Origin: Sulfurimonas sp.
Lineage (GTDB): Bacteria; Campylobacterota; Campylobacteria; Campylobacterales; Sulfurimonadaceae
NCBI RefSeq assembly: GCF_016744025.1
Contig: NZ_JADGFC010000002.1
Coordinates: 26,468-90,467 of the forward strand
Direction of reading: 5' to 3'
DNA: 64,000 nucleotides
Shown here: positions 1 through 10,974 of the stretch, in pieces
How positions within the stretch are numbered: the stretch's first letter is position 1
How the letters are laid out: each line of letters starts with the position of its first letter
Notes under the pieces: generated by a model
The model's database searches: none
What the model was told of the DNA's origin: nothing
What the model saw: the letters and a program-made list of their open reading frames with translations, nothing else
Translations under genes and position numbers: made by a program

Positions 1-1576
1 CAGTGATTTGTGAAAGGTTAAGGTCGAAAAACTTTTTAGTATCTTCAACTTTAGCAAAACCTTCAAGCTCTCCATTGTCACCTGTTTGACCACCACTTAA
101 AGCATAAAAAGGAGTTATATCTAAAAGAACCCATCCTTTTGAACCAGCTTGTAAGGTTTGCACACTCTTGAAGTTATCATCAAGAAGAGCTTGTACTTCC
201 CCTGAATGTTGAGTAAACTCATAACCAACAAAAGTGTTCTCGCCAAACTTCTCTAAAAGCTCTTTAAAATCACCATGAGTCTCAGAATCACCACTACCTT
301 TCCAAGCAGCTTTAGCGCGAGTACGTTGCTCTAACATTAGCTCCTCAAATTTTGCAGAGTCAAGATTAAGGTTTTTACCTTTTAACATATCTTCTGTCAG
401 GTCAAGTGGGAAACCAAAAGTATCATAAAGTTTAAATGCAACCTCACCTGAAAAAGTCTCTTTTGTGTTTAAAAGTTCTTCTTCAAATAGAGCGATTCCA
501 GACTCAATAGTCTTGAAAAATCTTGCTTCTTCAAGTTGTATTTGTTCTGTAACAGCTTTTGCTTTTACTATTAGATAATCATATTCTCCACCCATAAGTT
601 CTACAACAGTATTTACAAGTTTGTACATGAAAGCTTCTCTAAAACCAAGAAGGTAACCATGTCTTACAGCACGACGAAGAATACGACGAAGCACATAACC
701 ACGTCCTTCATTTGAGAAGTTAATACCCTGAGCTAAAAGGAAAAGTGCAGTTCTAATATGATCAGCAATTACACGATAAGATGCCCCAGTTGCATATGAA
801 TACTCTTTGCCAATTAGTTTTTCAACATCCCTAATGATAGGCATAAATAGAGATGAATCATAGTTACTAAGAACTCCCTCTTTTATAGCTACAACACGTT
901 CAAGTCCCATACCTGTGTCGATTGAAGGTTTTGGAAGTGGCGTCATTGTTCCATCAGCATTTCTTTCATACTGCATAAATACAAGGTTCCAAATTTCTAA
1001 AAATCTGTCACCCTCACCACCAAGATAATCTTCTTCGCCAGAAAAATTCTCAGCACCTTGATCATAAAAGATTTCACTACATGGTCCACATGGTCCAGTA
1101 TCACCCATTGACCAAAAGTTATCAGCATCACCAAGACGAAGAATTCTCTCTAGTGGAACATGTTTTTGCCACAGAAGTTCAGCTTCATCATCACTCTCAT
1201 GAATAGTAATCCAAAGTTTATCTTTAGGTAGTTCTAGAACCTCTGTTAAAAACTCCCATGCGTAGTCAAGTACTTCTTCTTTAAAGTAGTCACCAAAGCT
1301 AAAGTTTCCTAACATCTCAAAAAATGTATGGTGTCTTGCTGTATGTCCAACATTTTCTAAATCGTTATGCTTTCCACCGGCTCTTAAACATGTTTGACAT
1401 GAAGTAGCTCTTGGGTTAGTAGGTCTAGGAATTTCACCTGTAAAAATTGACTTAAAAGGCACCATTCCAGCATTGTTGAAAAGAAGTGAAGCATCTTCTG
1501 GCACTAGTGGCGCTGACGCAATTCTGTTATGGTTTTTTGACTCAAAAAATTTTAAGTACTCTTCTCTAATATCCAT
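1..1576 (-). CDS. alaS: alanyl-tRNA synthetase, 3' part cut by window edge
   Basis: Reverse complement from the ATG at 1574-1576 reads [47 protein letters not shown], the typical AlaRS N-terminus; open to the window edge. Confidence 0.93.
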   Translation of the reverse strand, partial: MDIREEYLKFFESKNHNRIASAPLVPEDASLLFNNAGMVPFKSIFTGEIPRPTNPRATSCQTCLRAGGKHNDLENVGHTARHHTFFEMLGNFSFGDYFKEEVLDYAWEFLTEVLELPKDKLWITIHESDDEAELLWQKHVPLERILRLGDADNFWSMGDTGPCGPCSEIFYDQGAENFSGEEDYLGGEGDRFLEIWNLVFMQYERNADGTMTPLPKPSIDTGMGLERVVAIKEGVLSNYDSSLFMPIIRDVEKLIGKEYSYATGASYRVIADHIRTALFLLAQGINFSNEGRGYVLRRILRRAVRHGYLLGFREAFMYKLVNTVVELMGGEYDYLIVKAKAVTEQIQLEEARFFKTIESGIALFEEELLNTKETFSGEVAFKLYDTFGFPLDLTEDMLKGKNLNLDSAKFEELMLEQRTRAKAAWKGSGDSETHGDFKELLEKFGENTFVGYEFTQHSGEVQALLDDNFKSVQTLQAGSKGWVLLDITPFYALSGGQTGDNGELEGFAKVEDTKKFFDLNLSQIT

Positions 1577-1632
1577 CATTATTCTCTTTTATAAAATTGC
1601 TCGATTATATCTAAAAATGGGGATAAAAAGAG

Positions 1633-2079
1633 TTAAAAGTAAGTGTTTTCGTCCTCTATTTTGGTGTTTTTGTAATTTTTTTTGAATATTTCAGCCGCAA
1701 TTCCATTTGAGTAATGGAGAATGTCTCTTTGCTCATTTAATATTGGAGTAGTTCCAAACCCACAGCTCGGACTTTTTGACTTTAAAATTATCTTGTTCGC
1801 ATCTGGATTATCTTTTATAAATGAGTTAATTTCATCTTCTAAAAGCTGTGTTACATCTTCTTTAGTAACATCGGTTATTATCCTGTTATCTGCATCAATA
1901 TTTATAACACTAATTCTCTGTCTCGGTGTTCCAAAGATTGGAGCTTCAGGACAAAAAGGAATTATTTCATACTCTTTAAGGGCATCTATAATTTCTGTAC
2001 TTTTTTTTGTTTTACCGTCATAACGGCATAAATTACCAAGTAAACAAGACGAAACAATCACTTTTTTTTTCATTAACAA
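1633..2079 (-). CDS. DUF523 family protein
   Basis: VSSCLLGNLCRYDG...SKSPSCGFG Cys motifs. Confidence 0.8.
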   Translation of the reverse strand: MLMKKKVIVSSCLLGNLCRYDGKTKKSTEIIDALKEYEIIPFCPEAPIFGTPRQRISVINIDADNRIITDVTKEDVTQLLEDEINSFIKDNPDANKIILKSKSPSCGFGTTPILNEQRDILHYSNGIAAEIFKKNYKNTKIEDENTYF

Positions 2080-3488
2080 ATAATGACACTTTTTATTTCT
2101 GTCATCTCTTCTATAGCAAACTTAGGACCTTCACGCCCTACTCCGCTTAATTTCAATCCGCCATATGGCTGAATATCAAAACGAATGGTAGGTATGTCAT
2201 TTATAATAATTCCACCTGCATCTAACTCTGAAATAGCGCGTTTTGTTATACTTAAATCATTTGTAAAAACAGAAAACTGAAGACCATAAGGAGAGTTGTT
2301 CATACGAGGAATTGCATCATCAAAATTATCTACTTTTACAAGGGAGACTATAGGAGCAAAAACCTCTTCACAAACTATCGCCATATCATCACGCACATCA
2401 GCCATTACACAAGGGTAAAACATTCTTCCCTCACGTTTTAACTCAAGCATAGATGTCGCACCTTCTTTAACTGCACTCTTTACCCAATTCATAGCACGAA
2501 TAGCAGACTCATCATCTATAAGTGGACCTAAAAAAGTATCATCATCATAAGGAGAACCAACTACTAATTTTTTAGTTTCTTCTGCCATCTTAGATGCAAA
2601 CTCATCATATATATCAGCATTGACATAGATGCGTTGAAGAGAGATGCAAACCTGACCTGAGTTTACAAAAGCACCAAATGCACAACGAGTTGCCGCAAGA
2701 TCCAAATCTGCACTTGAATCTATGTATGTTGCAGCATTTCCACCAAGCTCTAGGGATACTTTTTTTATTCCTGCACTTTTAGTAATAATATTTCCAACAG
2801 GGACAGAACCAGTAAAACTTATGACTCTTGGAATGTCGCTGGTAATTAGAGCACTTCCAACCTCAGCATCACCATATACAACACTAAGAGCATCTTTTAT
2901 CGCATACTCACTATCAATAAATAGTTTTGCAAATTTATAAGCAGTTAGAGGTGCTTCAGGAGTTGGTTTTAAAACTACAGCATTACCTGCAACAAGGGCA
3001 GGAGCGAGTTTATGTGCTACAAGGTTTAGTGGAAAATTAAAAGGTGTTATAGCTACAACAACACCAGCTGGCTCTCTTGTAAAAAATGCCATTGTTTTTT
3101 TTCCACTAGCCATGGCATCTGTATTGATCGTTTCACCATGCATAGTACGCATAGTCTCACATGATAAAGTAACAGTTTCTATGCATCTATCAACTTCTAT
3201 GCGAGAAAAAGATATAGGTTTACCTACCTCATCAGTTATAGTTTGAGCTATATCTTCTCTATTTTCTTTTAGCTTAGAACATACATCCAAAAGCCAATCA
3301 CATCTTTGAGATAGAGTGCTCTTTTTAGCTTCTTTTGCCGATAAGTGTGCAATATCTAAAGCCTTCTTTGCATCTTCTTCACTACAGATAGGAGCACGAG
3401 AAACTACATCTCCCCTGTAAGGACTTATTCTCTCACTGAAGTTTTCACCTGTTTGCTCTGTTGAGCCAAAAAATATTTTTGCATCCAT
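2073..3488 (-). CDS. NAD(P)-dependent aldehyde dehydrogenase
   Basis: ALDH motifs FTGSVPVG, LELGGNAA and catalytic NSGQVCIS; start MDAKIF preferred, with GGAG RBS upstream. Confidence 0.9.
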   Translation of the reverse strand: MDAKIFFGSTEQTGENFSERISPYRGDVVSRAPICSEEDAKKALDIAHLSAKEAKKSTLSQRCDWLLDVCSKLKENREDIAQTITDEVGKPISFSRIEVDRCIETVTLSCETMRTMHGETINTDAMASGKKTMAFFTREPAGVVVAITPFNFPLNLVAHKLAPALVAGNAVVLKPTPEAPLTAYKFAKLFIDSEYAIKDALSVVYGDAEVGSALITSDIPRVISFTGSVPVGNIITKSAGIKKVSLELGGNAATYIDSSADLDLAATRCAFGAFVNSGQVCISLQRIYVNADIYDEFASKMAEETKKLVVGSPYDDDTFLGPLIDDESAIRAMNWVKSAVKEGATSMLELKREGRMFYPCVMADVRDDMAIVCEEVFAPIVSLVKVDNFDDAIPRMNNSPYGLQFSVFTNDLSITKRAISELDAGGIIINDIPTIRFDIQPYGGLKLSGVGREGPKFAIEEMTEIKSVIIC

Positions 3489-3583
3489 GAAAATCTCCAA
3501 TTTATTTTAAAATATTATATCATTTCTTTCACATTTAATCCACACAGAGTTATGTTAATTTTACATACTTAGAGGAGCTTGTT

Positions 3584-4333
3584 ATGAAAAAGATTATTAT
3601 ACTAATACTAATATCACTAAGTCTAAATGCTAACACTATGAAGATGGATTATATAGGTGAGTTGTCTATATTTGGCAAAATAGCTGCTGCAAAAGTTGTA
3701 TATGACAATGATGGTGAAAAGTACAGCATTAAAATCATAGGAAGCGGAGTTGGTATTGTTGGTAAACTTACTAATAACAAGCAGTATATATTGCAAAGCA
3801 TTGGTTTAGTTAAAGATGGGGTGCTTATTCCACAAAAGTATATTAACTCTGAGTATGGCAATGGTTTTGAGAAAATAAAAACTTATACTATCGATTATGC
3901 TAATAATAAAACTATTGTTAATGAGTATAAAAAAGATAGAGTGGAAATATCAGAGTTTGATATTATTCATGTGAGATATAACGTTAGCTACAAGGATATT
4001 ATTACAAAAAAAGAAAAAGTTTTAGATGAAATATACCAAGATGATATGATAAGTGTCTTTTTTAACAAAAAACACAATCTTCTTTCTATGAAAAAAGATG
4101 AGACAAAACAGATGAATGCTCTTGGTAGTAAAGATACTGAACAAGGCATTATAGTTAAGCATATAAGACAAGAAGACGATAAGTCTATCTTTAGCGTAAG
4201 AGTTAAAAAAGACTATCTTAGTGGTGGGTCTAAAGATGCTACATTTATTTTAGATAGTGAAAATATTTTATATGAAACTAGGATTGACGGTATTTTATTT
4301 TTTGGAAATGCAAGTGTTAGAAGAGTAAAGTAA
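3584..4333 (+). CDS. DUF3108-like exported protein
   Basis: N-terminal signal peptide; beta-rich sequence with YLSGG and late RIDG motif; RBS GAGGAG. Confidence 0.6.
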   Translation: MKKIIILILISLSLNANTMKMDYIGELSIFGKIAAAKVVYDNDGEKYSIKIIGSGVGIVGKLTNNKQYILQSIGLVKDGVLIPQKYINSEYGNGFEKIKTYTIDYANNKTIVNEYKKDRVEISEFDIIHVRYNVSYKDIITKKEKVLDEIYQDDMISVFFNKKHNLLSMKKDETKQMNALGSKDTEQGIIVKHIRQEDDKSIFSVRVKKDYLSGGSKDATFILDSENILYETRIDGILFFGNASVRRVK

Positions 4334-4334
4334 A

Positions 4335-4664
4335 TTAGATTGTTATATTATCTACAAGTTCCACATCTTGTGGAGTAACTATAATCGCGTCATACATAAA
4401 ATCTACATCTAAAGAATTCTTTTTCATATAAACATCGCCTGTTCTAAGTAGTCTTGATAATTTTTGAGGTGTTATGTTTTGGATTGCAGACTCATAGTCA
4501 AGTCCACTTTTTACTTCGACGAAGTGAAGAACTTCGTCTTTTGTTGCGATAATGTCTATCTCACCAAAACGTGAGTAGAAGTTTCGCTCTATTATCATAA
4601 AGCCATTTTCATCAAGAAATTTACATGCTTTGTCTTCAGCTAAATTTCCTTTGGCTCTACTCAT
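4335..4664 (-). CDS. YraN/UPF0102 family endonuclease-like protein
   Basis: GNLAEDKACKFLDENGFMIIERNFYSRFGEIDIIATKDEVLHFVEVKSG. Confidence 0.9.
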   Translation of the reverse strand: MSRAKGNLAEDKACKFLDENGFMIIERNFYSRFGEIDIIATKDEVLHFVEVKSGLDYESAIQNITPQKLSRLLRTGDVYMKKNSLDVDFMYDAIIVTPQDVELVDNITI

Positions 4665-6734
4665 CTAAGTGTTTATTACTTCTACTTTAATTGTCTTAAA
4701 TGCAGCAGTCATTATAAGTTCATCATGAGCATCTCCAAAGAGAGCGTTAATTTTACTTTTTGCATGATGGAAAGTTGAGAACAATGTTTTTGGTTGAACC
4801 TTATCTGTTATTTTTATAGTTAGTGGTGTTGTCTCACCAAACTCACTTCTTAATATAACCCGTTCACTCGTGAAATCAGCTGCATCTTCTTCACAAACAA
4901 GAAGTACATCTTCATCATAACGTTTCATTAAAGATTCACATCTTGAAGTTTGCGAAGCATTGTTATATTGAGCAAGAGTTCTACCTGTACTTAAGTGATA
5001 ACCTGTAAGTTTTTTATCAAGTATCTCTTTTATCATTCCACGAAGTTTATATTGATTATATTTAAAATGACCAAGTCCATCTTCAGTACGAAAGTCTAAC
5101 TGGTGAAGAATTGGTGTATCCTCAGTATGTACAGGCCACTGAAGACCACGTTTACGATGTTTCTCAAGTCTATGGTAATCAGCTCCCGAAAAGCGTCTAT
5201 AAGCAACGCGTTGAACTTCACTCCATACATCTTCACTCGTTTTATAGTCGTAATCTCCACCCATTTTATTATCAAGTATCTGTAATACTTCCCAGTCATC
5301 AGGCAAGTCAGATTTAACTAGGGGCTGAGATAGATGCAGACGACGCATAGCATTTACATAAACACCTGTTTTTTCATATGCTGATTTTACACCAACAACA
5401 ATATCCGCACGTTTTGCAATATCAGTCATAAAAAGCTCTTGAACAAAAATCATATCAAGCTTCTCAATTGCACGATCTATTTTATTAAGATTTGGATGAA
5501 TATGAGTTAAATCTTCACCAATATTAAGTACAACTTTAACTCTATCTTCTAACATCTCATCAACAAGTTGAGGAGTCATAAGACCAATCTCTTTTGGTAC
5601 TTGATAATCAGGAGCATAATATGGAAGCATTCCCATATCACATGTTCCTTGAACATTATTTTGACCACGAAGAGGCATAAGACCTGCTCCACTCTTTCCA
5701 ATATTACCAGTCATTAAGCTCAAGTGAACCATTGCCATTACAGCGTAAGAACCATCAATATGTTCAGTTATTCCAAGTCCCCAAAAAATCATAGACTTTT
5801 TAAGTGCATATTCACGAGCAACTTTTCTTATCATTTTAGAAAGATACTCATAACCTTCTATCTCGTTATAGTAGTCTGGGTTAGCAAAGGGATCATTAAT
5901 AATTTTCTCGGCAAATGCATCAAAATCTTTTGTACGATTTTTTAAAAAGTCTTCATCATAAAGCTCTTCTTCTATAATTACATAGGCAAGCATATTTAGA
6001 GTTAATAAGTTTGCTTCATGAGGCATAATAGCCTTGTATTTAGAAAATCTATGAAGTTTAATCTCACGTACATCAAAAACAGCCAAGTTGTCTTTTTTAC
6101 GCGCAACATCAATCATACGATTAGCAATAATTGGATGTGCTTCTGTTGTGTTTGAACCAATAACTATCATAAATTCAGTGTTATAAATATCATTGTAAGT
6201 ATTAGTAGCAGCACCCTCACCAATTGTTACTCTCATACCACTTAGTGATGGGGAGTGACAAACACGAGCACAATTATCTACATGTGGAGAGTTTAGAGTA
6301 TGACGAGTGAATTTTTGAAAAAGGTAAGATGATTCACAAGAAGTTCTTGCTCCACCGATAGAACAAATAGATTTACGACCATAGTTAGCTTGAGTCTCTT
6401 TTAACTTCATTGTACAAGCTGTAGTTGCATTATCAAGGTCTGTTTCATACCAAGTTTCATCTAAATCAACTAAAAAAGAAGAGATAGCTTCCTTGATTGA
6501 TGGATTTTTTTCTAAGAAACTTTTTCTGATTCTAGGAATACGAAGTCTATCTGGAGCATCTACAAAACCAAAACCATACTTACCCTTGATACAGAGCTTG
6601 CCTTGAGAAACTACACCATCTGGATGAGCAAAAATCTTTACAATTTTATTCTCTTTAGTATCTACATTTGCTGCTATATCACAGCCAACTCCACAATATG
6701 TACATACACTATCTATAGTTTCTATATTTGGCAT
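4665..6734 (-). CDS. molybdopterin oxidoreductase, formate dehydrogenase alpha-like catalytic subunit
   Basis: N-terminal CTYCGVGCD [4Fe-4S] motif; VDNCARVCHSPS Mo-ligand motif (Cys, TGT codon); GAGLMPLRGQNNVQGTCDMG. Confidence 0.85.
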   Translation of the reverse strand: MPNIETIDSVCTYCGVGCDIAANVDTKENKIVKIFAHPDGVVSQGKLCIKGKYGFGFVDAPDRLRIPRIRKSFLEKNPSIKEAISSFLVDLDETWYETDLDNATTACTMKLKETQANYGRKSICSIGGARTSCESSYLFQKFTRHTLNSPHVDNCARVCHSPSLSGMRVTIGEGAATNTYNDIYNTEFMIVIGSNTTEAHPIIANRMIDVARKKDNLAVFDVREIKLHRFSKYKAIMPHEANLLTLNMLAYVIIEEELYDEDFLKNRTKDFDAFAEKIINDPFANPDYYNEIEGYEYLSKMIRKVAREYALKKSMIFWGLGITEHIDGSYAVMAMVHLSLMTGNIGKSGAGLMPLRGQNNVQGTCDMGMLPYYAPDYQVPKEIGLMTPQLVDEMLEDRVKVVLNIGEDLTHIHPNLNKIDRAIEKLDMIFVQELFMTDIAKRADIVVGVKSAYEKTGVYVNAMRRLHLSQPLVKSDLPDDWEVLQILDNKMGGDYDYKTSEDVWSEVQRVAYRRFSGADYHRLEKHRKRGLQWPVHTEDTPILHQLDFRTEDGLGHFKYNQYKLRGMIKEILDKKLTGYHLSTGRTLAQYNNASQTSRCESLMKRYDEDVLLVCEEDAADFTSERVILRSEFGETTPLTIKITDKVQPKTLFSTFHHAKSKINALFGDAHDELIMTAAFKTIKVEVINT

Positions 6735-6743
6735 AAAAGTCCT

Positions 6744-8003
6744 TTATACTATTCTAATCATTACTGGAGTTGAGTTTACAAACTCTAACTCTTCAATCTC
6801 TTTTATCATATTTTGAATATCTTTTTCTAGTGCTATATGAGTAGAAATAAGTAAGTTTGCAGAGTTAGTTGAAGATGGACGTTGAAGCATAGTCTCAACT
6901 GAAATATTGTTATCTTCAAATACCTTAGTTATTTTTGCAAGTACTCCTGCACGATCAGATACATTTATACGAAGATAGTATTTTGAGTTAATATCGTCAG
7001 TAGCTTTTAAAGTAAGTTTTCCTTCCATTGGCTTATCAAATCCAAGCATTGGAGTTGATTTTCCACTTCTTGCAATATCAATTATGTTTGCAACAACAGC
7101 ACTTGCAGTTGCATCTCCACCAGCTCCAGGACCATAATAAAGTGTCTCACCAACCTTATCCCCTACAACAGAGATTCCGTTCATAACACCATCTATTTTA
7201 GCAATCATCTCATCTTTTGAAATCAAACAAGCATGAACTCTAAGTTCTACTTCATTTGCATCTTTTTTAGCAATTCCTAAAAGTTTTATAGCGTAACCAA
7301 ACTCTTTTGCAAAAGTAATATCATCTTGGCTAACATTCTCAATACCTTCGATTAAAATATCTTCAGGCTTGGCATCTAAGCCATAAGCGATAGATGCAAG
7401 GATAAGTAGTTTATGAGCAGCATCGTATCCACCAACATCAAAAGTTGGATCAGCTTCTGCATAACCAAGTTCTTGAGCCTCTTTTAAAATAGCATCATAA
7501 GCAACGCCCTCTTCAGTCATCTTAGTCATCATATAGTTACAAGTACCATTCATGATTCCCATGATTGATTCGATATGATTTGCAGACAAACCATCTCTAA
7601 GAGCATTAATGATTGGAATACCACCAGCTACTGAAGCCTCATACTCAAATGCGATAGTTCCAGCAATCTCTTGAAGCTCATAACGGTGATAAGCTAGTAG
7701 TGCCTTGTTAGCTGTAACAACTGCTTTTCCATTTTTAAGTGCGCGTTTAACAACTTCAAATGGCTCATCTACTCCACCCATAAGTTCTACTACAATATCA
7801 ATCTCTTCATCATTTAGAATGTCATCAACATTATCGCTAAGAGAGATATCTAAACCTCTATCTTTGTTAAGATTTTTAACAACACCACTCTTAACTGATA
7901 TATCAACACCAGCACGAGCAGAAATAATCTCTGCATTGTCTTTTAAAATTTGAGCTACACTTGTTCCAACAGTTCCAACACCCATTATTCCTACTTTTAT
8001 CAT
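6744..8003 (-). CDS. hom: homoserine dehydrogenase
   Basis: VGIMGVGTVGTSV NAD-binding motif, C-terminal ACT domain; start MIKVG with GAGGAA RBS preferred over the listed start. Confidence 0.93.
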   Translation of the reverse strand: MIKVGIMGVGTVGTSVAQILKDNAEIISARAGVDISVKSGVVKNLNKDRGLDISLSDNVDDILNDEEIDIVVELMGGVDEPFEVVKRALKNGKAVVTANKALLAYHRYELQEIAGTIAFEYEASVAGGIPIINALRDGLSANHIESIMGIMNGTCNYMMTKMTEEGVAYDAILKEAQELGYAEADPTFDVGGYDAAHKLLILASIAYGLDAKPEDILIEGIENVSQDDITFAKEFGYAIKLLGIAKKDANEVELRVHACLISKDEMIAKIDGVMNGISVVGDKVGETLYYGPGAGGDATASAVVANIIDIARSGKSTPMLGFDKPMEGKLTLKATDDINSKYYLRINVSDRAGVLAKITKVFEDNNISVETMLQRPSSTNSANLLISTHIALEKDIQNMIKEIEELEFVNSTPVMIRIV

Positions 8004-8004
8004 A

Positions 8005-9228
8005 CTATTTTTTTTCCTCTTCAAACTGTTTTAAAAAATCTTTTATACTTTTAGCCGCTTGGCGGATTCTATTGTCATTTTCAATAAGTGCTATTCGAAC
8101 ATAGTTCTCACCATAAGCACCAAAACCTATTCCAGGAGCCACTGCTACACCAGCTTCAGTTAATAGTCTTTTTGAAAATTCTAAACTACCAAGATGCTCT
8201 ACACACTCAGGCAATTTAGCCCAAACAAACATACTTGCTTGATTTTTGCGTATTTTCCATCCAGCTCTTTCAAATGCTTCAAGTAAAACATCTTGACGAT
8301 GATCATACTTATCTGTAATATCTTTAACACATTGCTGGTCGCCATTAAGTGCTATAGTAGCTGCAACTTGAATAGGAGTAAACATACCATAGTCTAACCA
8401 TGACTTTATCTTTTGAAGAGCGCCAATAAGTTTTTCATTTCCTACAAAGAAACCAACTCTCCAGCCAGCCATATTATAAGATTTTGAAAGTGTAAAACTC
8501 TCAACCGCAACATCTTTTGCACCTGGAACACTCATAATTGAAGGAGTTACATAACCACCAAAAGTTATATCTCCATATGCAATATCAGAGATGATATAAA
8601 ATCTTTTCTCTTTTGCCATTGCAACTAACTTAACATAGAACTCTTGAGTTACTGTTACAGTCGTCGGATTATGAGGAAAGTTAACTAGTACATATTTTGG
8701 TTTAGGAGAACTCTCTTTAAAAACACGATCTAAATCTTTAAAAAATTTATCTTCATCCAATTTATAGTCTTCATCAAATTCTATGCCAAACTTAACAACA
8801 TTTCCACCTGCTAAGATAAAAGAATATTCATGAATTGGATAAGTCGGATCAGGAACTACAGCAACATCACCCGGGTTAGTAACCGCATAAGTAAGATGTG
8901 CATAACCCTCTTTTGAACCCATAGTTGCAACACACTCTGTCATAGGGTCTAAATCACAGTCATATCTTCTTTTATACCAATCAGAGATTGCCATTAAAAG
9001 TTTAGGTATACCTTTTGAAGTTGAGTAACCATGTGTTTTTGTTTTTTGGGCTGACTCTACAAGTTTTTCTCGTATATGCTCTGGAGTATCACCATCTGGG
9101 TTACCCATTGAGAAGTCAATAACATCAGCACCTGCTCTACGCTCAGCCATCTTCAAGTCATTTACTTCAGCAAAAACATACTTTGGTAATCTCTTCATTT
9201 TGTCAAACTGTATTTCATCAAACATCAA
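8005..9228 (-). CDS. class I/II PLP aminotransferase (LL-DAP/alanine aminotransferase family)
   Basis: IDFSMGNPDGDTP, SKSYNMAGWRVGF PLP-lysine motif. Confidence 0.9.
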   Translation of the reverse strand: MMFDEIQFDKMKRLPKYVFAEVNDLKMAERRAGADVIDFSMGNPDGDTPEHIREKLVESAQKTKTHGYSTSKGIPKLLMAISDWYKRRYDCDLDPMTECVATMGSKEGYAHLTYAVTNPGDVAVVPDPTYPIHEYSFILAGGNVVKFGIEFDEDYKLDEDKFFKDLDRVFKESSPKPKYVLVNFPHNPTTVTVTQEFYVKLVAMAKEKRFYIISDIAYGDITFGGYVTPSIMSVPGAKDVAVESFTLSKSYNMAGWRVGFFVGNEKLIGALQKIKSWLDYGMFTPIQVAATIALNGDQQCVKDITDKYDHRQDVLLEAFERAGWKIRKNQASMFVWAKLPECVEHLGSLEFSKRLLTEAGVAVAPGIGFGAYGENYVRIALIENDNRIRQAAKSIKDFLKQFEEEKK

Positions 9229-9310
9229 ATATTCCTAGTAAAATTATTGATGTTATTTTAGCGAAAAATATTTAGAAAGAGCTAAGGAGTCTTATGTTTG
9301 ATGTGTGGGG

Positions 9311-10147
9311 CTATCTTGAGCCTAGAGGTGATAAGGTTAAATCATCACGAATATTTTTTAAAGTATAAATATCAGAAATTTTTATATAATGAACATTGTC
9401 ATTGAAGTTAAGCATTATTCTACTTCTTCTAGTGTCTTTTTTTAAGACTTTTAGTAGATGCAATGAGTTGTCATAATATGCAATGTATGGATACCAACTA
9501 TTTCTTCTTGAAGATATAATATTTAGTTTTTTGATTTGTGAAACATTTATCCACTTCGCATAAAGTGATCTTTTCAACTTTACTTCAAAACCATCTTCAA
9601 GAGTTTCAACGTTTAGTTCTCCATCTCTCATATCAACTATATATGTCCAGTCAGTTGGAGTGTTTCTATGGATATCTACAATGTTACAACCACTTTTACC
9701 AAGTTCTTGTTGCAATATTAATGGGTCAGTAGCATATTCAGAAGTTAAGTTAATAGTCCAAGTGAATTCAGAGTTATTAAGGTTTGACTCTTGTGTAACA
9801 TATCTGTAATAACCTATATTTCTAAGTGTATCACCCATAATTTTAACAAAAAATAGAGGAGAACCACTTGTTTTAAAATGAAGAGTAAGCTCACTTGGTT
9901 TTTTAAAAAATAAATTTAAAAGCCCATTATCCTTAAGTGTTTGAATAACCTTTACCGCATCTACTCTCTCACCTAGATAGTAATCTGTAGCGGGAGAAAA
10001 CAGAATATCAATATATGCACTATTTTGTTTATAAACTTGAGGTTCTATAAGAGTTTGTATTTTTTCTTTTAAAAGGTCTACTTCTTTTACTTCATCTGCT
10101 AAACTAAGAGTTAAAGATAGGAGAATGGCAAAAAAAACTTTTACCAT
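9311..10147 (-). CDS. conserved hypothetical exported protein
   Basis: ORF with signal peptide; 7-nt overlap with upstream ORF. Confidence 0.7.
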   Translation of the reverse strand: MVKVFFAILLSLTLSLADEVKEVDLLKEKIQTLIEPQVYKQNSAYIDILFSPATDYYLGERVDAVKVIQTLKDNGLLNLFFKKPSELTLHFKTSGSPLFFVKIMGDTLRNIGYYRYVTQESNLNNSEFTWTINLTSEYATDPLILQQELGKSGCNIVDIHRNTPTDWTYIVDMRDGELNVETLEDGFEVKLKRSLYAKWINVSQIKKLNIISSRRNSWYPYIAYYDNSLHLLKVLKKDTRRSRIMLNFNDNVHYIKISDIYTLKNIRDDLTLSPLGSR

Positions 10148-10974
10148 TTACTTCCTTTGTTCAATTCTTTAAACTCGCTAAAAGTAATCCTTGATAGTTT
10201 TGAATCTTTATATAAAAGTCTAATATTTTTTTTGTCTCTAAATTCTGTAATTTCTCCGTCTATCTCAACTTTTAAATAACCATGTCCAAGTGTTAATATC
10301 CAGTTTTTATTAGGATCAATATCTAATTCACCTTTAAAAAGTTTTTGATATTTTTTATAATTACTAAGATCAATATAACCTACCCAAAGTTCTGACCTTG
10401 GCATTAGCTTAAAAGATTTTACAGTTTGTATTACTTCAGGTTCTACCTCAGGAATAAGTTCAGGCTCTGGTTCTGTTTTAACTTTTATAACAACAGGGAT
10501 AGTAGTATTATTATCTTCTATAGTAGTCTTTTCATCTTCTATAATAGCATTTTGGGACATACTATCTTTAGCATTTTCAATAGCACTGTTATCAATAGTA
10601 TGTGTTTTTGCTTTAGTAGATGCAGCAGAAGTAAGATCTAGAGTAAAGGATACAGCAACTGCAAATATAATTACAACTACTAATATATAAATAAGAGTAT
10701 AACTTTTTTTCTTTTTAGAAGATACAAAAACTTTTGTGTCTGGCTCAAGTTTAGGGCTTTCTCCAGCATAGAACTCTTGTCCTTTAGCTTTTAAGTCACT
10801 TAAATCTGCACCGTATTCTCTTTCTAATATTGATATAAATCCTAAAAATTGTATTTTATTCATATCATCAAAAGTTTCATGAAGAACAGCTTGAACATGA
10901 TGTCTTGCTATATGAGTCAACTCATGTATTTTTTGAGCACCAATACCTCTTAACTTACTAAGTCCATCACTCAT
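10141..10974 (-). CDS. hypothetical single-TM protein with N-terminal helical domain
   Basis: TM segment YTLIYILVVVIIFAVAVSF; N-terminal KLRGIGAQKIHEL; overlaps next gene (translational coupling). Confidence 0.7.
   Translation of the reverse strand: MSDGLSKLRGIGAQKIHELTHIARHHVQAVLHETFDDMNKIQFLGFISILEREYGADLSDLKAKGQEFYAGESPKLEPDTKVFVSSKKKKSYTLIYILVVVIIFAVAVSFTLDLTSAASTKAKTHTIDNSAIENAKDSMSQNAIIEDEKTTIEDNNTTIPVVIKVKTEPEPELIPEVEPEVIQTVKSFKLMPRSELWVGYIDLSNYKKYQKLFKGELDIDPNKNWILTLGHGYLKVEIDGEITEFRDKKNIRLLYKDSKLSRITFSEFKELNKGSKW

Noticed and set aside
1721-2023. Listed ORF on plus strand opposite DUF523 gene
   Set aside because: Antisense shadow of a well-supported CDS; no RBS or family match
4665-6734. 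Possible selenocysteine formate dehydrogenase
   Set aside because: The Mo-ligand position in CARVCHSP is a normal TGT Cys codon; the frame contains no in-frame TGA
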